From Pyropia yezoensis (Eukaryota > Rhodophyta > Bangiophyceae > Bangiales > Bangiaceae), in NCBI GenBank assembly GCA_009829735.1, contig CM020620.1:25580020-25644019 (forward strand): a DNA stretch of 64,000 nt, given 5' to 3'. Below are positions 1 to 10,558 of this stretch, one piece after another. The position numbers were made by a program, and so were the translations under genes. The notes beneath the pieces were generated by a model. The model worked only from the letters and a program-made list of their open reading frames with translations. It was not told the DNA's origin and did no database searches. Each line of letters starts with the position of its first letter. The stretch's first letter is position 1.

Positions 1-33
1 GTGACGGAAACCCGTCCCCTGCTGCTCCACCAA
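1..33 (-). other. primer-binding site of the LTR at 34-396 (minus sense)
   Basis: Read on the minus strand, the base after the LTR end is one T and then TGGTGGAGCAGCAGG, which begins with the TGG expected to pair with a tRNA 3' CCA. The same 33 bases recur at 10751-10783 next to the other minus-sense LTR. I cannot name the primer tRNA. The site shows that the LTR at 34-396 acts as a 5' LTR for sequence leaving the window to the left. Confidence 0.75.
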
Positions 34-396
34 TGTAGCACAATAGGGATCCGTCGCACGTCCACTCTCAGGGAGCACTCACCAAGGGGGATCGGCACCA
101 ACGTCACCGGGAGGCCAAGGTTGCTGTCCTTGGAGCGCATGCCACGGGACCAAGATGGGAGCCCAAATGGGAGGGGTTTGTTGTTCTACCTTGGCCGGCG
201 GTGGATTCGCCACCGGCTCCCACGTTATAAACCCTCGGAGACACTACTAACTACCCTCCACCCCAAGATGCAAGTCCCTCTGGTCATACGTAACTTATAG
301 ATACCGTGACCAGTACGAACTATCAAATTGAAAGGTAAGGGTTAGAAGTAGCCCCCCTAATATTAGGGTTACAATACGGCCAACCATATTGCTACA
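34..396 (-). repeat. LTR copy 1, minus orientation (5' LTR type)
   Basis: 363 bp, bounded by the perfect 7-bp inverted repeat TGTAGCA/TGCTACA. It is oriented on the minus strand, since the PBS lies directly beyond position 34. It differs from the copy at 10784 by about four substitutions. On its other side, position 397, it abuts CACGT and the gag zinc knuckle in opposite orientation, which is not a normal element layout. A TTATAA element occurs inside all three copies. Confidence 0.95.
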
Positions 397-640
397 CACG
401 TCCGGATGTATGTTGTGTGGGGATCCCCAGCACTGGGTGTTTTCCTGCCCACTCATCCCCGAGGAGTCTCGGCGGGCAGCGGCGCAACGCAAGGCATCCA
501 CCGGGGGGTATCCCGCCAGAGCACCCGGACCCGCACCGGGTAGGCAGCCAGCTCCAGGGGGAGTACTGGCCGTCGAGGAGGCACCTCCTCAGCCGGATGT
601 CCCGGCGGACAGCACCCTACCAAGGGCGGGAAACGAGTAA
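397..640 (+). CDS. gag: C-terminal part of Gag with CCHC zinc knuckle, separated from its N-terminal part
   Basis: The reading frame enters from the LTR and ends at TAA 638-640. A CCHC zinc knuckle (C-x2-C-x4-H-x4-C) is encoded at 407-448; in LTR retroelements this nucleocapsid motif binds the genomic RNA. About 60 proline/alanine-rich residues follow. No proper ATG-led gene starts here. The frame is the direct continuation of the minus-strand gag at 8614-10558, with the shared CACGT (397-401 and 8614-8618) as the hinge, so this is the severed tail of Gag. Pol begins 8 nt after the stop in another frame. Confidence 0.85.
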
Positions 641-648
641 GAGGAAGG

Positions 649-3600
649 ATGACCGGGGGGCGCTGGGGTAACCCAAGCAAGCCACCCCGGAGTACCGCGG
701 GGAAAGCCCCACGGAGAGCGCGGTTGAGCCGACGCCGCATCAACCCCCGGGTACACCTTCCGGCCCCGACGACACGGCGTCAGGGGATTGATGACCAACC
801 ACCAAGGTTGGGAGGAGAGGACGGGAAGCCCCGTCACATGGAACCAGACAAGGGTCCTGTTCAGGATGCCCGAGCTACACCGGATATCGGTGTAGGCCAC
901 GTGCTGTTTACCTTGGAGAACTTCAAGGTATCAGCCACACTGGGGGTTGACCCCCAGTCGACACGATCGTACTACCCTGTCCTGGATACAAGGGCTGGAC
1001 CCAACCTTATCCGGAAGGATACCCTCCCGGACAAGTGGCTTCCGCGAGTCAGAGTGACTCGGGGACCCACCATCAAGGACGCGAATGGTCGCCTCATTCG
1101 TACGACCGCAGCGATGTCGCTGCGGGTGACCATCGGGGAACTCACCACGGAAGTCGACTTTCTGGTGTGTGGGACCCTATCGGTGCCCTGCATACTGGGG
1201 TGCACCTTCATCAACGTTCACGTTGATGCAATCCGGCCAGGCCGGAGGACCGTCGAGCTTCAAGAAGCCGACGGGACGAAGCGAGGACACACGGCTATCG
1301 TCAGGGACCTGACGCTACAAGGGAGCCACGTTAACGTGGCTGAGGTGTACGCAAGTGTCGAGCCGAAGACACTTCGGTTGGCCAAGCAAACTCGCTTTGA
1401 GCCGTTGTCGGAGACAGTCCTCCCGGTTAACTGTGACCTCGCAGGCATCTGCAGAGTAAAGTCCAACTTGCGGACGTACAAGCGCCATGGGTTGACCATG
1501 GCCAACGGTCTCATAGACCTCCCATCAGGAGGGTCGTCCCTCCTAGTGATGGCGAACTATCGCCGTAAGGCAGTCACCCTCCCGAAGGGAACTATCCTCG
1601 GGATTGCCGAGCTCTACGAAGGAGATATCCTTACCCCTGACAAGGAAGGTCAAGTGGACCCACTTGAGGTGCTGGCGGTCGCCGAGACCACCGAGCAACA
1701 GCAACCCGATGACGGGAAGCCTAGTCGACCATCATTACCGGCGGATATTCCGCCGAAGGACCAAGAAGCATTGAAGGCACTGGCCGAGGCTGACCTCGAC
1801 CACCTTCCCCCTTCGGTAGCCGAAGGGGTACGACGGATGTTAAGAAAGCATGACGTCATGTGGACAGGCGGAGCCCTGGGTACCATTGGGGCAACCCAAC
1901 ATCGTATAGACCTGGTACCAGGCGCACGCCCCGCCCGGTCACAACCGCACCGAGCGGGACCTATGCAACGAGAGATCGTTGATGGAGAAGTGAAGAGGAT
2001 GAGCGAAGCGAATGTGATACGACCTTCGATGTCGGAGTGGGGTGCCCCAGTCGTTATCGTACCGAAGAAGGATCAAACCCCTCGGTTTTGCATCGATTAT
2101 CGACGCCTCAACTTGGTTACCAAGAAGGACTCCTACCCTTTACCAAGGATGGATGAATGCATCGACTCCCTGGGGGAAGCTACGGTGTTTACCACCATCG
2201 ACTGAAATGCCGGATACTGGCAGATCCCGGTGGCGGACGAGGATATCCCCAAGACGGCATTCGTCTGTCACAGTGGAGTGTACGAGTTCCTAAGGATGCC
2301 CTTCGGATTGTCCAACGCCCCCGCTACATTCCAGCGGGCTATCGACATTATACTGTCGGGGATGAAGTGGCGTAACTGCCTAGTGTACCTCGATGACGTC
2401 ATCGTCTTCGCACGTAACATGGATGACCATGTGCAACACGTTGACGAGGTACTCACCCTCTTGAGGAACGCCGGGGTAACCCTGCGTCTGAAGAAGTGCG
2501 CCTTCTTCCAACAGACGGTCGAGTACCTGGGCCACCAGATAACCCCTGGTAAACTAGGGGTACTCGAAGCCAATACCCGGGCACTCCGGGATGCCCGGTT
2601 CCCGAACACCCAGACGCAGCTCAAGAGCTTCCTGGGAATGTGCAATGTATACCGACGGTTCGTCAAGGACTTCGCTCGGATAGCTAAACCGTTAACGGTT
2701 CTTACGAGCAGTACCCTGCCCAAGGTACTCCAACCCCCTTCGCCTAGCGAAGAGGAGGCATTCGAGTCGCTGAAGCGAGCCCTACTATCCCCACCCGTCC
2801 TTGCGTTACCGCACCGACGGGGTACCTTCGTCATCGATGTCGATGCGTGCGACACCCAAGTGGGATGCACCCTGCTACAGGGGGAGACGTTGATCGGTAC
2901 CGATAACGTTATCCCGGACCTACGTCCGGTAGGATACTTCAGCCGGACACTCAACCCGGCTGAGCGTAACTATAGTGCCACCGAGCGTGAATGCCTCGGA
3001 GTTATATGGGCAGTGCAACTGCTCCGTCCATACCTGGAGGGCTCCAGGTTCATCGTGAGGTCCGACCACGAACCCCTACGATGGCTCCTCAACCTTGGTG
3101 ACAAGGATTCCGATAGCCATGGGAGGCTAGCCCGATGGAGGCTAAAAATGGCCGAGCACGACTACCGTACCGTGTATAAGGCTGGGTCAACCCACCATCT
3201 CGGAGACGCATTGTCTCGACTCGACACCCCGAGCGGGGATACCCGCCCGGTGGACGAGGACATCCCGGTGGTACCGGTCTGCATGGTGGGTAACGCTACC
3301 CAAGGTATGGTTGACCATACCATGGCACACCGAGCATGCCCACTAACCCTCGCAGACTTCCGCGAGGCACAAGCCAATGACGACGACTGTAGACGTCATC
3401 GCGCTAACCTCCTGGCCGGTACGGCCGGCATCTTCTCCGAGAACGAAGACGGACTCATATACCGGCGGGCACCCGCCGATGGACGACATCAAGTCGTGGT
3501 TCCCGTGTCCTTACGGCAAGCCGTCATGGAACGAGAACACGACAACCCTACAGCCGGACACCCGGGGGGTTCACGTATGTTCGCAGCAATGCGAAGGTTC

Positions 3601-4814
3601 TTCTACTGGCCAGCAATGGCCGTCGACGTGGTCGACCATGTAAGGGGGTGCCACCCCTGTGCGCGTAACCGCATGAGTCTACATAGGCAGGCGTCTGCCA
3701 TGAAGCTATTCCCACCCGATGGGCCCAACGAGCAAGTCGCTATCGACATACTCGGGCCACTTCCGGGAACGGAAGAAGGGAACAGGTACATCCTGGTCAT
3801 GTCTGACCGATTCACCAAGCTGTCACGAGCGGCAGCCATCCCGAATGATACGGCATACACCATCATGAACGCAGTGGTTGACCACTGGATCAGTGCATAC
3901 GGAGTCATGAAGCAACTCCTCTCCGACAACGGAGCAAACCTTACGTCAGCATTCTGCACAAGGTCCTGGGCATGTTCGGTATCGAACCACGTCGGGCATC
4001 CGACTACCACCCGCAAACCAACGGGCAGGTGGAGCGGTTCAACCGCACCATCGTCAAGATGCTACAGTGTTACGTGGCAGAGCACACGAACACTTGGGAC
4101 AGGCTTCTGTCCGTACTCACCCTGGCATACAATGCCAGGCCGCATCGGAGCACGAAGATCGCTCCGCTGGAGTGGGTGGTGCCACTAGGCGTCGGTTACC
4201 TGACGCTGCCACCAGGCAGGTGCACTCGGTATGATACACCGAAGGGCGGACCGGCCGAACGTATCCACCTAGCTTGGTTGGCCAAGCTATCGTGGATGAT
4301 TCCTAAGCTCAAGGGTGCCCTTGACAGAACACAACTTCGATATAAGAAGAACTTCGACGCCCGGTTACGGGTGCGCAACGCAACCCTGGTAACAGGTGAC
4401 TGGGTCTACATCAGACACCAGAAGTTCCGGGGGAACAAGCTCATGCAACCGGTCAAGGGACCGTACCAGATTCTCCACAGAGATGACCACTCTGTTATCT
4501 TACACTCCGATACGGAGATCCAACGCATCAGTGTGAATGATGTCACACCTGCTCTGAAGCCGGAACAGCCTCAGCCGGTACCGGCTGGGTTGCTACATGA
4601 AGCTCTTACAACCCACCGGTCAGATGACCCTGTGGGACCGGATGGGATTCCATACCAAGTAGAGAGCGTGGTCGGACACACCGACCCGAACCTACCAGGA
4701 CCCTGGTACGTGAAGGTTATGTGGGTCGGATACGGCTCACCCACCTGGGAACAGGCGGCGAATATACCCCGCCAACTCCTCATGCCTTACATGAGGCGAC
4801 GACGCCTACTGTAA
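649..4814 (+). pseudogene. pol: Pol polyprotein (PR-RT-RNase H-IN-chromodomain), broken by one stop and one frameshift
   Basis: The ATG at 649 lies 8 nt after the gag stop. Domains in order: aspartic protease with LDTRAG (Asp codon 985; the usual form is DTGA or DSGA); reverse transcriptase with the YLDD box at 2386-2397; RNase H around 2800-3230; integrase with the HHCC zinc motif around 3535-3665 and catalytic Asp 3745, Asp 3925 and Glu 4032; and a chromodomain around 4657-4790. The frame is broken twice: an in-frame TGA at 2203-2205, where the family has a residue just before the GYWQIP motif, and a one-base frame change near 3958-3962 between the second Asp and the Glu of integrase. Polymerization and integration would both fail from this copy. 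The chromodomain places it among chromoviruses, which target chromatin marks. Confidence 0.92.
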
Positions 4815-5293
4815 CAACCCAACCGACACCGACTTCGGCTGTTGGGGGGTGAGGCTTATACCTACTAAGTAGGGTGTGACATGGTTACGGCAGACTTAGG
4901 TTTCTAAGTCAAATCAGACTTAGGTTTCTAATTCGGACCAAGCTTAGGCAACTAAGTAGAGTCAAGCTTAGGTAACTAAGTAAAACCTGAACCTTAATAA
5001 GTTAACTTAAAGGTAAAGGCTAACCTCGATAATATCGAAGTAACTAGAGGGCTTACACGGGAGGATGACCTCCCAAAGCCAAGACACAAAGTGAGGGAGG
5101 ATAACCTCCCCAAGCATGAACCAACCGGAAGAAGTTGGACGGGAGGCAAGGCACCACTGAGCCAGAAGGGGTACTCCCCAGGGCAGCAAACAGAGGCAAG
5201 CAATGCCCCCAGCGGGGGATGAGTTTACACTCACTACTACCCGGCCACCAGAAGGGCCACCGGGTCCCTCTCCCGCACAAACAATAACACTCC
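4815..5293 (+). other. non-coding stretch after pol in the retroelement
   Basis: Starts right after the pol stop. It holds the four stem-loop repeats described separately (4893-4981) and otherwise AT-richer sequence than the neighbouring coding parts. No open frame of note is visible here before the antisense ORF stop at 5294. Confidence 0.6.
4893..4981. repeat. four 18-bp stem-loop repeats, about 24-bp period
   Basis: Copies begin at 4893, 4917, 4940 and 4964. The first reads GACTTAGGTTTCTAAGTC, a 7-bp stem with a 4-base loop. The second is near-identical with one arm mismatched. The third and fourth share the CTTAGG...CTAAGT core and can also fold. They sit immediately 3' of pol. A role in RNA stability, 3' processing or dimerization is possible but is inference. 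Confidence 0.8.
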
Positions 5294-7663
5294 TCAGTGG
5301 GTAGACCCACTGCCCGAGGGAGGCCACTCACGCGTAAGCGCGTATACCTCCGTGCTCCACCGGTCGGCAATGTCACGACGGTCGATCACCCGAGTTGCCT
5401 CGGTGCATAGCTGGACGAGGGTGCTGCGGCCAGCCTCCACGTCCTCCAGAGCTTTCTGGAGGCGGTCAAGCACGCCACCGAAGCAACGCGCTGACCCAAC
5501 CAGCGCAGCACCTGGGGGGATATCCCCCCAGCTAACAGAGAGACCCTCCCGCTTTGCGCGGGTAACTAGGGCGTCAACGCCTTCATACCAGAGACGGGGA
5601 CCCCCGTCATTCATGACAGGGGCGGGAGGTGACACTGGCGCAGCCAGAGGAGCCACAGGAGCCGACACGGCTACCACCGGAGCCGGTGGCACCTGATACG
5701 AGGCTCGGTAGGACCCTACCGAAGGGGCTCCACCGTAACCCCGGCGGGGCTCCGCCCGACGACGGGACACCTCACGCTCCCCACCCGCAGAGCCCCACTC
5801 TCGGGGACGACGGCCAACCGCCGCCGGTATCGGGTTACCGAACCACGGGGCAAGGAACTGAAGAGGGTCATGGATAACCATGGGAATACCCAGGTCAGGA
5901 ACGGCCTCGGTGGACGCCCACCCATGGCAACTAGGCTCACCCGGCTGAGTACGCCGGATACGCAACGAGTGACGAGGCAAGGGGGTAGCCCCAGCCTGCG
6001 GGTCCCGGTACGGGGGAAGGGCCAACACCCCAGCCCAGTTCACGGCATCGTGAACAGCCAGCAGGGCTTCGAACTCCCGGGCCAACCCGGTTCGGGCAGC
6101 GATCAGGTCCACGCCCAACTGCGCGATGTGCCGACGGACACCTGTCGGAAGATGGAACAGGCGCCCCTGCCGACGGACGGACAGCAGGAAGGAGGAAGTC
6201 TGCCCGAGGGTAACCTCAAGGGTAAAGGTACCTTGCAACGGGTGGACCGGCCGGGAGGCCAACACACTCCCGAAGTATCGGAGACAAGGGCCGGTGTCAA
6301 ACCGGAAAGCAGGGGCGGGTTCCCACCCCTCCTGCCACAGAGGCGGGCGCACGGGAGTGTATACAGGGGCACGACCGTTGCCGGTCTGCAACGCACACGT
6401 TATATCGGTGCGGAACGCATCCGCCATGACACCATGGTTACGTCGCCAGCTCGACGCCGACTTCAAACCCGCCATAGGCGGGTAGGGAGCAGCCAACGAC
6501 AGATACGGGGGTACCCCCGGGTAGTAGTCAAAGTCGGGATACCGACCGGTATCGCCCACCGTCTCCCCGAACGCAATCGGCGCCGCCGCCGCCGCAGTCC
6601 CCCGAGCACTAGCCGGGTAGTCAACCTCCCGCGGCAACGCGGGAGCAATCAGGTCGCATACCCCGAAGTTGGGGTCGAGGTAGACCTCACCCCGTCCCAC
6701 CCGGGTGCGCCAGAGCTGCGCATGCCGGTCATCCGGCTGACTCAGGATCCAATGGTGTTCCACTCGCACCGCGTTCGGCTGGTTGACCAGCCGCACCAAC
6801 TCCCGCTCCCAACTCGGGTCCACCTTGACGCGCCGGGAGGACTCTCCACGGGGATGGGGCAGGTGGAAGTCCACCCGCATCCGCCCATCGGACTCCATTG
6901 ACTCTTGCACAGTCAGGCCTCGAACCCGAGCCACCAAGTCGAACATCGACATGGCGGGTTGACCCGCCGCCACGGCGACGCCGCCACCCAACGGGGCAAC
7001 CCGGGCAGGACCAGGAAGAATAGGGGGCGCCGGGGGATGCCCCACCGGAAGAGGGGCCGGCGCCGGAGTCGCACGCGGCCGAGGAGGAAGAAGAAGGGCG
7101 GGCGCCCGCCCGGAGTAACTACCGGAGTCCACTGCCATCGGTGTAGACCCACCTTGACCGCCAGACGCCCGCGGCACCGCGGGCAGAGCAACGCCGCCAC
7201 CCGAGCCCGACGGGGGCACCTCGGGGGCAGCAGGGGTGGACCCGCCACCCGCAGCCGCGGATGAACCACCCGGGCGGGCACCCGCGCCGTCTTGACCCGC
7301 CGTCCCGGTCGGGGTGCCACCATAACCGCCCGGCACGCCGACGACGCCGTCTTGAGGTTGAGCCGCGCCGGCACCGGCGACAGAAGCCATCGGGGCCGCC
7401 GGAGGAGTAGGGGTAGACGCAGCAGCTACCCGCGGTTGCCCGCCACCCGACGAAGCCGTCGTGCCGCTGCACACGGACGACAAACCGCCCGGAGCACCGT
7501 CCGGGGCCACACGAACGGTCACCCGGTCGTCCTCGTCCTCCGACGAGCTCGCTAGGAAGCACTCGGCGGCGGAGGCGGAGACGGGAACGTCGTCCACCAT
7601 CACCTCTTCCCCCTCTTCAGGCAGGAGGTCGTCCTCGCCCCCGGGTACCTGGGGGTCCGACAT
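5294..7663 (-). CDS. long antisense accessory ORF of the retroelement, unknown function
   Basis: An uninterrupted frame of about 789 codons runs opposite to pol, between pol and the polypurine tract. I chose the ATG at 7663 because the sequence above it is low quality as protein; the frame stays open to 7765. The N-terminal third is acidic and then rich in Pro, Ala and Gly (residues about 1-250). The middle and C-terminal parts are more globular, with many aromatic residues and Pro-rich linkers. I see no transmembrane segment that would make it an envelope protein and do not recognise a family. Extra sense or antisense ORFs at this place are known from some plant LTR elements. While pol in the same copy carries two breaks, this frame is intact. 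Confidence 0.6.
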   Translation of the reverse strand: MSDPQVPGGEDDLLPEEGEEVMVDDVPVSASAAECFLASSSEDEDDRVTVRVAPDGAPGGLSSVCSGTTASSGGGQPRVAAASTPTPPAAPMASVAGAGAAQPQDGVVGVPGGYGGTPTGTAGQDGAGARPGGSSAAAGGGSTPAAPEVPPSGSGGGVALPAVPRASGGQGGSTPMAVDSGSYSGRAPALLLPPRPRATPAPAPLPVGHPPAPPILPGPARVAPLGGGVAVAAGQPAMSMFDLVARVRGLTVQESMESDGRMRVDFHLPHPRGESSRRVKVDPSWERELVRLVNQPNAVRVEHHWILSQPDDRHAQLWRTRVGRGEVYLDPNFGVCDLIAPALPREVDYPASARGTAAAAAPIAFGETVGDTGRYPDFDYYPGVPPYLSLAAPYPPMAGLKSASSWRRNHGVMADAFRTDITCALQTGNGRAPVYTPVRPPLWQEGWEPAPAFRFDTGPCLRYFGSVLASRPVHPLQGTFTLEVTLGQTSSFLLSVRRQGRLFHLPTGVRRHIAQLGVDLIAARTGLAREFEALLAVHDAVNWAGVLALPPYRDPQAGATPLPRHSLRIRRTQPGEPSCHGWASTEAVPDLGIPMVIHDPLQFLAPWFGNPIPAAVGRRPREWGSAGGEREVSRRRAEPRRGYGGAPSVGSYRASYQVPPAPVVAVSAPVAPLAAPVSPPAPVMNDGGPRLWYEGVDALVTRAKREGLSVSWGDIPPGAALVGSARCFGGVLDRLQKALEDVEAGRSTLVQLCTEATRVIDRRDIADRWSTEVYALTREWPPSGSGSTH

Positions 7664-8238
7664 GGTGCAACCGGGGTGGCAGGGGCGCCCCTTGCAGAAA
7701 AGCCGAGGCCGGCTCGACCCGGTACAGAGAACGCTCGCACGGACGAGCCAGGGAAGCGCGGGCACCCGCGCTTATAACCACACAGCTCAGCACGAGCGAT
7801 ACGGCAGCGCGGGACGACCCGCGCCAGCCGAGCTACGGGGGCGCTCCACCCAGGCACCTGGACCGGAGCCACGCCCCCCCCACACGGGGTAAGCAAGGGG
7901 GGTCACCCCCAACCGCCCCCGCGCAACGCGGGCAGTTCCCGCCCCCACTCAATCGTCCACACGAGAGGGGCCCCCCTACCACAAGGCACCTGGTGGCGGA
8001 TCCGCTTGCACCACCCCTCGGAAAGGGGGGTCGTGAGCAGAACCCGCATCGGGAATTTAACGGTCCGGAAAACGGATCGTGTGTGTACCACACAAAGGGG
8101 GGCACCCCCCTCAGACAACCTCGAAAAGGGGTGTCTGTCGCGACGGGGCGCAAAGCCCCACCCGACTGGTAAACGGTCACGCGACCCACTTACATTCGGT
8201 AACCCGAATGCAACTCGACCCGAGGACGGGCCGAATCT
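7664..8238. other. leader of the antisense ORF
   Basis: Between the antisense ATG (7663) and the polypurine tract. It holds a TTATAA-like element near 7780 that, on the minus strand, could serve the antisense ORF. No other feature seen. Confidence 0.4.
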
Positions 8239-8250
8239 AAGGGGGGGATA
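8239..8250 (+). other. polypurine tract preceding the 3' LTR
   Basis: AAGGGGGGGATA lies directly before TGTAGCA at 8251. A purine run at this spot is the plus-strand primer in LTR elements and identifies 8251-8613 as a 3' LTR for the plus-strand pol. Confidence 0.85.
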
Positions 8251-8613
8251 TGTAGCAATATGGTTGGCCGTATTGTAACCCTAATATTAGGGGGGCTACT
8301 TCTAACCCTTAACTTTCAATTTGATAGTTCGTACTGGTCACGGTATCTATAAGTTACGTATGACCAGAGGGACTTGCATCTTGGGGTGGAGGGTAGTTAG
8401 TAGTGTCTCCGAGGGTTTATAACGTGGGAGCCGGTGGCGAATCCACCGCCGGCCAAGGTAGAACAACAAACCCCTCCCATTTGGGCTCCCATCTTGGTCC
8501 CGTGGCTTGCGCTCCAAGGACAGCAACCTTGGCCTCCCGGTGACGTTGGTGCCGATCCCCCTTGGTGAGTGTTCCCTGAGAGTGGACGTGCGACGGATCC
8601 CTATTGTGCTACA
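8251..8613 (+). repeat. LTR copy 2, plus orientation (3' LTR type)
   Basis: 363 bp, TGTAGCA to TGCTACA, opposite in orientation to copies 1 and 3. It differs from copy 3 by about one base and from copy 1 by about three. A 14-bp perfect palindrome CCCTAATATTAGGG lies at 8279-8292. Its right end directly abuts the inverted gag, and the gag reading frame runs into the LTR and stops there (TAG 8609-8611). Confidence 0.95.
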
Positions 8614-10558
8614 ACGTGCCGGTCCCTCCTTGAGTTCGCATCGGGGTAGCCCCGTAGCTGCGGTTGCCTCCCTCGGGCGCCCGAGTGCCTGCTCCCTGGT
8701 AGGCCTTGGGTCCTTGGGTCAACCGGAACATGGACTCCCCCAACCGGTTGGGTCGGCCCGCAATCTGCGGAGGTGCCTCCGTACGTACTGCCCATGTAGG
8801 CAGGGGCTGGTGGGGGTTACCCGTAACCGGGGCATACCCCGTCGTCCGCACATACGGGACGCGCCGTCCCTCTCCCTCGTTGACCTGGAACTGGGTCCCA
8901 GCCGGGGCGATGTACGCTACCGTACCGTGCTCATCAATCACCGGCGTCGCCGGTAGCAACAGGTGGCCCTGTTGGTCAACTAGAGGTTCATCCTCGCCCG
9001 TAGGGGTATGTTCGGTCGCCACCAGTACTGGTGCGGCCTTACGTTCCACCTTCTCTTGCCTCGGTACCGGGGTAAGATTGAGCTTGGTCCCCTCACCCTT
9101 GGGCTTTGAGGCCAGAGCACACTCCGGGTGTAGAACCCGGTAGGCGTCCCCTAGGGACTTGCACATATGCATCAGTCGACTGAAGTTCGTCCGTGCCGTG
9201 TTGGCTCCCCGTGCGGATATCCGCACGTAGTTGGGTACTCCTGCGAACAGGATGGCCCGTAGTTCCCCTTCTCCGAGGAGCTTCCCCAGCTCGTAGTCGA
9301 GCTCTTGAATCCGTCGTCCGAACATCTCCTCATCCTCCCAGCTCTGGGCGGTGGCAGTGCGCAGGGCCCGGTAGTGGTCCTCGCACTTGTCCTCACTGAG
9401 GTAACTGCTCAGCAGCTCCTTGAGGATCCCACGGTAATCCATGGGGGTGGCCTCGACCCTCATTCCCGGCATCGGGGATGCCTGGCAAAGAATGCCTCGC
9501 ACCCGTTCATCAACAAAGAAAGGGAGGATCTCCAGGGCCAGCCCCTCGTTAACGAGGGCCTTGTCCGCGGCTGCCTTGAAGCTAGTCAAGAAGCCGATGA
9601 CTGCCAACGGGCGTCCGTTCGGCCCTCCGAACATAGGGACTCCCTTCATAAGGGTCTGCATAGAGCGAATCGCTCGGTGCGACGTATTACGCATCGATTC
9701 CGATACGGTGGTAGATCGGTCTTCCAAACGATAACGTTCGGGAGTCAGTACCGACCTGAAGACTTCGTTGACGATCTCCGTGTCAGCGTCCTGGATATCC
9801 AGTCGCTTAGCCAGTTGATGAGCAAACTCATCGGACTCCATCCGCTTCAGTAGGCTCGCAGTTACCTGCGCGGTCATAGCTTCCACCACTGAAGATGGTA
9901 CTTCAGGCGTCGGCACTTCGGGAACCCGAGTTGCCTGGCCTCCTTCGTCGTGGGGATACTGTGAGAGGGTACCCCCTCCGCCAATAACCGACTCTCCACC
10001 GGCGTAAGTATCCGCCGGGTCGTGTCCGCGGAGTCCGCTTCGGGTGCTCCGAGCGTATCGCTCCGTGTGACTCCGTTCCAACTCTGCCGACGAGTCGGAT
10101 CCATACCCCATTGTGTCCGGGGGTTGTCCAGGAGTAGCAACACCGGGGTTGACCCTGGTGGACTCCGAAAGTAGTCCGGCCGGTTCGAACCGTACTGGTG
10201 TGGGAGGAACACGACGGGGTCCCGTCGTGTGGCGTGTTGACATCAACACTGCCATTGCGTCCTCCGTCCGATCTTGACGGGCGTCGAGTCCGGAAAACCG
10301 GGCCTCGATGAGGGCCAATGATGCCATCAGGGAATCCCCTGGTGAAGGAGGCGGCGGAGTGAGGTCGGTCGACGACAGTTGAGGCGGGCCCCCGCCTCCT
10401 GCCGTCCGAGCCGTGCCAAACGTCGATCCGGCACCTGAGAGCATTGGCGTCTCAATGTTGTCGATCGGGTTCCCGATCTCGGTTCCCGTAGTCACCTCCG
10501 GGGTCGGCGTCGACGCCGATCCGTCATCTTGAACGTTCCCCGTCTCTTGGGTAGACAT
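8609..10558 (-). CDS. gag: Gag, N-terminal and capsid part, truncated by an LTR
   Basis: The ATG at 10558 (reading MSTQETG) is used; the frame opens six bases earlier only with GTG. The 649 residues begin with a Ser/Thr/Pro-rich part, then a short coiled coil (around residues 75-105), another variable part, and a capsid-like helical region (around residues 300-490) rich in charged residues. The protein lacks its own end: the last element codons lie at 8614-8618 (CACGT on the minus strand), and the stop is supplied by LTR copy 2. The matching zinc-knuckle tail is at 397-640 on the plus strand. Gag would form the particle core; without the knuckle it should package RNA poorly. Confidence 0.88.
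   Translation of the reverse strand: MSTQETGNVQDDGSASTPTPEVTTGTEIGNPIDNIETPMLSGAGSTFGTARTAGGGGPPQLSSTDLTPPPPSPGDSLMASLALIEARFSGLDARQDRTEDAMAVLMSTRHTTGPRRVPPTPVRFEPAGLLSESTRVNPGVATPGQPPDTMGYGSDSSAELERSHTERYARSTRSGLRGHDPADTYAGGESVIGGGGTLSQYPHDEGGQATRVPEVPTPEVPSSVVEAMTAQVTASLLKRMESDEFAHQLAKRLDIQDADTEIVNEVFRSVLTPERYRLEDRSTTVSESMRNTSHRAIRSMQTLMKGVPMFGGPNGRPLAVIGFLTSFKAAADKALVNEGLALEILPFFVDERVRGILCQASPMPGMRVEATPMDYRGILKELLSSYLSEDKCEDHYRALRTATAQSWEDEEMFGRRIQELDYELGKLLGEGELRAILFAGVPNYVRISARGANTARTNFSRLMHMCKSLGDAYRVLHPECALASKPKGEGTKLNLTPVPRQEKVERKAAPVLVATEHTPTGEDEPLVDQQGHLLLPATPVIDEHGTVAYIAPAGTQFQVNEGEGRRVPYVRTTGYAPVTGNPHQPLPTWAVRTEAPPQIAGRPNRLGESMFRLTQGPKAYQGAGTRAPEGGNRSYGATPMRTQGGTGTL

Noticed and set aside
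34..8613. Reading 34-396 and 8251-8613 as the two LTRs of one ordinary element
   Set aside because: They are in opposite orientation, there is no PBS after 396, and pol follows the LTR without the first two-thirds of gag.
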